Positions 57,790 to 64,000 of a stretch of DNA of 64,000 nucleotides are shown one piece after another. The stretch comes from Aquatica leii. Lineage: Eukaryota > Arthropoda > Insecta > Coleoptera > Lampyridae. The notes below the pieces were generated by a model. That model was not told the origin of the DNA, ran no database searches, and saw only the letters and a program-made list of their open reading frames with translations. The DNA lies in the NCBI GenBank assembly GCA_035610365.1, contig CM069436.1:56621505-56685504 (forward strand), given 5' to 3'. The translations under genes were made by a program, and so were the position numbers. Numbering within the stretch: position 1 is the stretch's first letter; every line of letters begins with the position of its first letter.

Positions 57790-58700
57790 TATCATTAGAA
57801 AATATGGGATTTCTGTAACAATAGCTTTCTTTGTATTCTTCATCTTTTAAATTATAAGTGCAGTACGCAATTGTTATTGCAATGCATAAAAAATTCCAAT
57901 ATTAGAATTAGATCTAGGGTTTTTGCAATTAACTTTTAAACCAAGATCCCGGCGTGCTCATATATTCATTTTGACTAATAAATGGCAAATACTGTTACCT
58001 AAAAAAATAAAAAAAAAGTGCAATAAACTATAAATTCAATTCATAACAACTGTTAATTTGTGTATTTTAGTAAGTAGATGAGTGTCAAATTCTACTGAAA
58101 GCATTAACTATCTAATAAAAATGTAAAAGAAAACAAATGTTTTATATATTGTGTTTTATTTTGTACAGAATCGCCCAACTTACTTATTATCATTTAAAAT
58201 TTTTATTGTCTTATCATTAAATTTACTTAAACCAACTTTTAAATTAAAAAAAAAATACTTTTACAACGAAACCAATTGCGTTTAACAATACAGTGAAGCG
58301 TGATTAACATTTTGGATAAATCTAAAAATAAATTTCAAAAATAAATCTCTATACATTTCTAGTAGCAAACATTTTTTTTTGTTTTTTAGATTATATCTTG
58401 GTGGTATGTTTCAAACTTTAAAAGATGTTTTTATAGTGTTATCTAATCTAAAAAAACATTATAAAAAAACATAAAACGTCCTGGTTTACGTCAAAAAAAA
58501 AAACTCAGAGTTGAAAAATAGAACGTTTATTTGCAAATACGAAAATACTACAAAACCGGAAAATTATAAATTAGAAACGCTAACAATGAAAAAATGACAA
58601 AGTTAAAAAAATATTTTTGGAAAAGTTTTACAAAAAACTTGAAACACGATGCGATAAAAGCACAAAAAATGATATAAAAAATAATTGACTTGGCTTGATT
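57790..58700. other. AT-rich non-coding DNA
   Basis: No gene recognised between the piggyBac remnant and dispersed repeat D copy B. Confidence 0.45.
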
Positions 58701-58704
58701 TTTT

Positions 58705-59525
58705 AGATTACGGTCACAATTTGAAAAAAAACTTTTTTTTATGCTTTATTCTCTTTAAGTGAATTTTTTTCTATTAAAAATAACCATACATTTAAGGCAG
58801 TATTTTATAGTGAAAAAATTATAATTTTTGTGTATACAAGAAAAATGTATTGAGTCGATACCGCTCAATAATGACACCCTGCTGAAAATATATTTTTTTA
58901 CTCATTTTCAGTGATTTTTAGCTGACTCTAGTATCTCGGTCGTCTCGTGTAAGAATTTAATGTTGCTCCAAAATTAAATGCACATATCCTAGGGGATATC
59001 AACTCAACAAGCAATGAAAACAACCCACTTTTTGTACAAAAAATATTTGCATGAAATTTTGAAATTCGCCAGATAAAAACAAGAAACTCACAAGATCTTT
59101 ACTTCTTACTTCTAAGTTCAAATGTCTGCATTGGTCGTCTTGTTTTTTTTTCTTCTTACTGTGTGTACAGATGGTTCTATGAAATCAAAAATTTAGGTAA
59201 TTTCATAAAACACTACTACATGTTAGTTTTAGTTAGTTTAGTTAGTTTTATCTATTTTGTTTCTGTTTTACGGTATAACAAATTAAATGCTTTTTAAATG
59301 TAAAATTTTGTTTTTATTTTTGTCGAAATTATGAGTATTCTAAGCAAAGCTATCAGTTAAATAATCAATTTTTTACATTAAAACATTATTTCTTATTAGA
59401 AGACAGAGCCTATTGGCTTTACAAAATTAACAGCATTACAATTATCGGAAACTGAATTGTGGTATCAATTGGCTGTGAGAGAGCAACTAAACTATAATGA
59501 ATGATTGTATTTTTTATGGTATTGA
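58705..59525. repeat. Dispersed repeat family D, copy B
   Basis: Matches 12150-12920 in the same orientation (landmarks listed there). Both copies break off at about the same place on the right (CTAAACTATA), which suggests that this is a true element boundary. Confidence 0.75.
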
Positions 59526-59529
59526 TATT

Positions 59530-60750
59530 CATAAAGCGCTCTAATCACATATGCTCATATTCCAAAGTCATCTTCATGATAGCATATACTCATAATTTGT
59601 TTAATTTTTTTATACCAGCAGTAGCAAACTGTAAAACATAAAAACTTTTAGCAAACAGTAATTGTACGAACTATATACTAATCAGAAAAAACATTATCGC
59701 CATCTAGTTACATAAAGCTGTACTATATAATTGTCAACATAAAGTCACAAAAACTAACTAAGCCAAATTTGGATTATAAAAATTTGTATTTCTCATTTGT
59801 GGTCATTTAAAAGAAACGTGAGGTAAACCTTTAAAATTAAAATTATCTTAATGCGTTTTTGCCCTGTTTAAATTTTAAAATAATAAAAATTCAAAAATTG
59901 ATTAAGTTTAATGCTAAATTAAACTGCGAAAGAGAACAATTCGGCAAATTTTAAACATTCTTTTATCTAGGCTATAGTTTTTTCTATTAATATGCATATA
60001 AATCGTTGTCTTATAAAAACGAAGTTAGCCGTATTTGAGAAATAGCGACATGTCTACAATTTGCTAGGTCCGCCATTTGAAGAAATCGGCCGGCTTAAAG
60101 AAAAGTTGTCTTGTGACGTTAAACAAAAACTTTTCTTGCTTTGATACTTGCAATTAAAGTTTTCGGAACGGCTTTATCTATTTAAATCATTGAAGATTGA
60201 TTTTTGATTTTAAGTATGTGGTTAATGCTGTGAGATCTGTGTTTCAAAACGTTTTCATATATTGCGTTAATTATCATTCTTTTTAATTATCCGTCATTCA
60301 CAAAATAAATAGTTAGTACAATAATTATAGAAAATACCAATTTTTATTTCTTCGTATTTACATTAACATGTATTTTGTGTACTCGATTATGCTTATCTGC
60401 GCTTGTAACCAAAACAGGACTTCAGCTAAATAAACAAAAAACGTTGCAATGTAAGAAATATAAATTATAAATTTAGCTTACTGAAAACTCAGTTCGTCAA
60501 CTCGCTTAATTACTGTTTTGATATCTTCAGTTTACGCTGTTTGTTCAAGTGATTTGTGTAAATTGCCTTTGATAAACTTTGTTTTGGGGTATAAATTTTA
60601 CATCAAGATAATGTTATTTTCAAGAACATAAAAGGTTGATCTGTAAAAGCTTGACTTGGCTAATATTAAACAGATTTTTTGAAAGTTTGACTTAATTGCA
60701 AATCAAGTTTTTGAGAACCAAGCCAAGATAAGGAATTCCTAATCACAAGA
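59530..60750. other. AT-rich non-coding DNA
   Basis: No gene or element recognised. Confidence 0.45.
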
Positions 60751-60754
60751 AAAA

Positions 60755-60840
60755 ATAAAAGAAATAAAAAACTAACAATTACAATAACAAACAACAAAAC
60801 ATCAGGAGTAGACGAGATAACAAACTACTAAAGTATGGCG
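60755..60840 (+). pseudogene. LINE reverse transcriptase scrap
   Basis: TITNNKTSGVDEITN followed, one frame over, by LLKYG matches the LKNNKxxGxDxIxxELLKYG block at the start of LINE RT domains. Only about 28 codons survive. Confidence 0.55.
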
Positions 60841-63415
60841 TCTTTTTACAATATTCTTTGCTTAAGCCGTGACTTGTACTAACAATAATTGTAACAAAAT
60901 TAATTAATCAAGGTTTAAAACTCTTATATATTACATGAACATTTGTGAACTAAATCGATAGATAACATACCACTGATATCAAGCTTAAAAATGTTGCGTC
61001 GTTTAGGTATTGTGTCAAATAATTTGAATAGTTTAATTGGATTTTCAAGCGTTTCTGAGAAGACGTAGGTTGCAGTAGTTTCTATCCGATCGGTTATTAA
61101 CAAAAATAGTAAAATTAATCTATTATGCTTAAAATCAAATGTTCTACTTTAAAACTTCACTGTAAATTTATGTAAAAAAGAGTTTGCTAGCTTAAAGTGT
61201 AAATTAGACGTTGATAAACCCACCATTAAAATTATTGTAAATACAAAATTAAAAAAATTATATTTAAATCTACAACCCTTTAAACTAAATAATTTATGTA
61301 TTCAAAAGTGCGCTATGTAAAATACTGACACTGTTATGGTACAGTTGCCATAAACTTTAGAAAACTGAACTTGCAACTCTAATAATCAAATAAGTAGATT
61401 TTATTAAATCTGATTAAAGTTTTCGGTTGGTGGTAAGGTACTGTCGGAAAGCCTTTAAGAGGTTACAAATATAAATTTAATGAAAACGTAATAAAAGCAA
61501 TACAAACTTTACGGTTAAATTAAAAATGTAGGTTACATTAAAACTTTCTTGTATCTAAACACTTTTTTGCAACAACAATGCATTTTATCTAATTATTTAA
61601 ATATCGACAATTAGGTATGTTTTTATTATTTAAAAATTTAACTATTCTTTTGTTGGTTTTTTGCAACATTTTAAATTGATTTAATAAGTTGGTTCAGATA
61701 AAACTATTAAATGAAAAACGTTCATCCTATCTGTCACGTGTAATTAAAACTTTCTGTCCTTGGAGACTTACGTTATTGATTTATTATACGTTATTATTTA
61801 ATACTTCTTTTTATTAGTGAGACTTTTGTGTATTTTTTATATTTTAAGTTAAGCATTAGCTTTGAATTAATAACTAGTATATTCCTGTAATTTTGATGTA
61901 TAACGCTAATCTATATTTCCAAATTTTATTAATAATATGTTACTTGGCATAGATTTTTTTAATAAAACATAACAGATCAATTATTAACAAATTAGCAACT
62001 CATTAAGAATTTGTATGGCTTTACTTATGTTTGATTACGTGTTGTATCAGCTGTTTATACAATAAGATAAGAAATGTAACCGTAAATGTACTTTTTTTTG
62101 TAGTAGACAGATCTTTTATCAAAGTGATAGACAAAATTAAAAATCTGCTATTAATAAAATTGTTTTTGTAACAATAGCAATTTAGATTACTTAGAGCAAA
62201 TAGTCCTAACCCTCCAGTTTGGCATCAAATATCTCGTAAACGTATATAAAGAGCCAAATTGTTTAACATCTACTAAAATTTACTATACCAATTGACCACT
62301 ACACAAGTAACAGCTTTTAAGTTTTATATTTTTAAGATGAAGAAGAAAATAGAGTAAACAGTATTATACTGATTCAAGCAAGAAAACGCACAGCAGAATG
62401 TTAGGGTATAAGCGAAAGTAGCATAAATAGTAATTTACGTAACAATAAGCGTCAAAAGTAGATCATAAAATAACGAACGATAATGTGAGTGAGTTATGTT
62501 ACGAAACTTTCGGCGAAAGTAACGTAAATTATTTTTTGCGTTTCCCTCTGTAAAATTCTTTTTTGAAAATAAAAACTACTAGGAATATTAGTTGGTTACT
62601 GCATTTATTACTAAATCTGTCGAATTTGACATTAACTTTAGCATCGGTTTTTTTTCAATTTTAACTAAATTTCAAGATTTTTTAAATGATTTTTTAACTT
62701 GTCGCATACTCGTTCTGATACAATAATTGACCTTAAACACTTAGCTTTATGTGGACTTTTGGTTTTCATTTTACTACATTAGAGTTTTTTTTGCCCATTA
62801 CGTAACTACACTAACGAACGAATATTGACGTTTGCGATGTCGGCAGCACCAAAATAAGTTTTACAAAAAGAGGAAGCAAGGGTTTACAATACCAGAAAAA
62901 AATTTGAGTATCGGTTTTCAGTATACAGTCAATGTAAATTCCGGGATCCCGGTATTGATACCAATATTAACTTTTATAACCACCTAATTAAAATAATATA
63001 ATATTATTTATTGCAGGTTTATTTACTTTATGAGTTTTAAATTAAATTGTTGTTAATTGTGCTTTCTAGTTTCTAACAAGTCCTAACTGGAATTGGAATA
63101 CAACGTGTCAGCGTGCTGATATTCTAAAAAGAGTTATCAGAAGACAAATGTAATAATAATAAATATTTTTAGTGCTTGGTTTTCCTTAGTATCTCTCATT
63201 TTAATTGTATTTACTAACAATAATACTTCATATACATAATATTATTTTTACTTCAGCATACACTATTATTGTGGTTAATATTCATTCTAGGAAAAATTAT
63301 TCAATACAAAAGTTGTTTATGTAATTTTTATCTGTAATTAAAAATACGTCGATTCAAGTATTTACATCAAGTAGGTATATCTGAGACAAAAAACAAATTA
63401 ATAAATAAGTAATTT
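60841..63415. other. AT-rich non-coding DNA
   Basis: No gene recognised. It has a small palindrome ACTTTCGGCGAAAGT near 62506-62520 and a palindromic GGGATCCCGG near 62943-62952. Nothing else can be supported. Confidence 0.45.
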
Positions 63416-63419
63416 AGAG

Positions 63420-64000
63420 TAAGTGTTCAAATTGTCTTCCATTTGTCATTTGATAATGACACAGTCGATGTATAAAACTACAAAAAGAATTCTCTATAAA
63501 TTCACGTAGAATTTCTTGTATGGTTCTAGTAATTCGGGGTTTTAAATCTTAAATGTCATTAGACTTATCTTTGTAAAGTTTGCTTTTTACGTATCCCCAA
63601 AGAAAAAAACCTAAAGCGCTTAAATCAGTCAAACCGGCTATCCATTCAATCTTTCTTTGTTTCCCAATCCATCTGTTTGGAAAAATCTTATCCAGACATT
63701 GACGATCGTTTAAACCATAATGCGGTAGGGCGCAATCTTGCTGGAATCAGATGCTGTCATTGGGAAGGTGTTCGCTGTTTTCATGTGGATAGAGCACAGT
63801 ACAAGCACGTATAATTTGATTTTGTAATAACTGCAAATATAGAGCCGAACTTAAATACACATCGATGAAAAGGGAACCTATAATATGACTCCCTAGAATG
63901 CCAACCCAAACATTAATCTGTGTATGGTGTTCCAATAACCAATGAGGCTTTTCCGATGATCATAGTATCTACAATTATGTCTGTTAAAAGAAATTTGTTA
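63420..64000 (-). pseudogene. Mariner/Tc1-type (IS630 superfamily) transposase, C-terminal half, runs off right edge
   Basis: Minus strand, three frames. The Asp-containing block F-Q-Q-D-C-A-L-P-H-Y-G lies near 63750-63715. It continues as CLDKIFPNRWIGKQRKIEW (about 63700-63645) and GFFLWGYVKSKLYKDKSNDI (about 63610-63560), ending with the TRTIQEILREFIES helix near 63510. The third catalytic acid, normally in L-T-P-L-D-F-F-L-W-G, reads L-S-A-L-G-F-F-L-W-G, so it is Gly. The N-terminal half lies beyond 64000. This is the bug/fly-type 'FFLWGYVKSK' mariner-like lineage. Frameshifts confirm a dead copy. Confidence 0.8.

Overview
This window looks like a piece of an AT-rich insect (at least arthropod) nuclear genome, roughly 70% A+T by eye. 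It behaves as a transposon graveyard. No complete host gene could be recognised, and nothing looks prokaryotic. The evidence for an insect is the mix of element families: Ty3/gypsy elements of insect type (one with an env-like region), APE-type LINEs, Penelope-like elements with GIY-YIG endonuclease, piggyBac, hAT (ZBED5-like), PIF/Harbinger, a Crypton-like tyrosine recombinase, a mariner-type transposase and a probable RAG1/Transib-like transposase. tRNA-derived SINE-like units are also present. Almost all coding remnants carry stops, frameshifts or lost catalytic residues.

Layout. 1-10.2 kb: non-coding AT-rich DNA with a decayed Transib-like transposase (2.84-4.28 kb) and a SINE-like unit (7.97-8.22 kb). 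10.2-15.4 kb: a large foldback-type element with about 0.5-kb diverged terminal inverted repeats and an unusual cluster of AGCCCG motifs, with no transposase found. 15.75-17.29 kb: a hAT pseudogene with its 3' terminal repeat. 18.7-19.3 kb and 31.4-32.8 kb: three copies of a dispersed repeat with a terminal hairpin. 22.5-27.8 kb: a decayed errantivirus-like gypsy. 29-31.4 kb: an unrecognised decayed coding region interrupted by a 1.19-kb TIR element that itself holds a small predicted two-exon gene. 32.8-35.6 kb: a gypsy RT scrap, a minus-strand LINE and a SINE.

The centrepiece is at 39.3-47.2 kb. A PIF/Harbinger element is split by a fairly young gypsy element (40324-45942, LTRs about 97% alike over the aligned part, 4-bp target duplication). 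The last reading frame of its pol continues past the integrase into a TARG1/OARD1-type macrodomain that keeps both catalytic residues (Lys and Asp), then a CCCH zinc finger, and ends inside the 3' LTR. A mobile element carrying an ADP-ribose-hydrolase-like domain plus a CCCH finger is the most striking thing here. This copy is dead: gag is mostly deleted, the RT motif YLDD has become YLDA, and there are several stops and one frameshift.

47.2-64 kb: a short MITE, a Penelope-like element with an inverted partial copy, a Crypton-like recombinase remnant, LINE ends, a piggyBac pseudogene, the second copy of a dispersed repeat, and a minus-strand mariner-type transposase running off the right edge. 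The recognisable genes belong to separate mobile elements, so no host pathway can be described.
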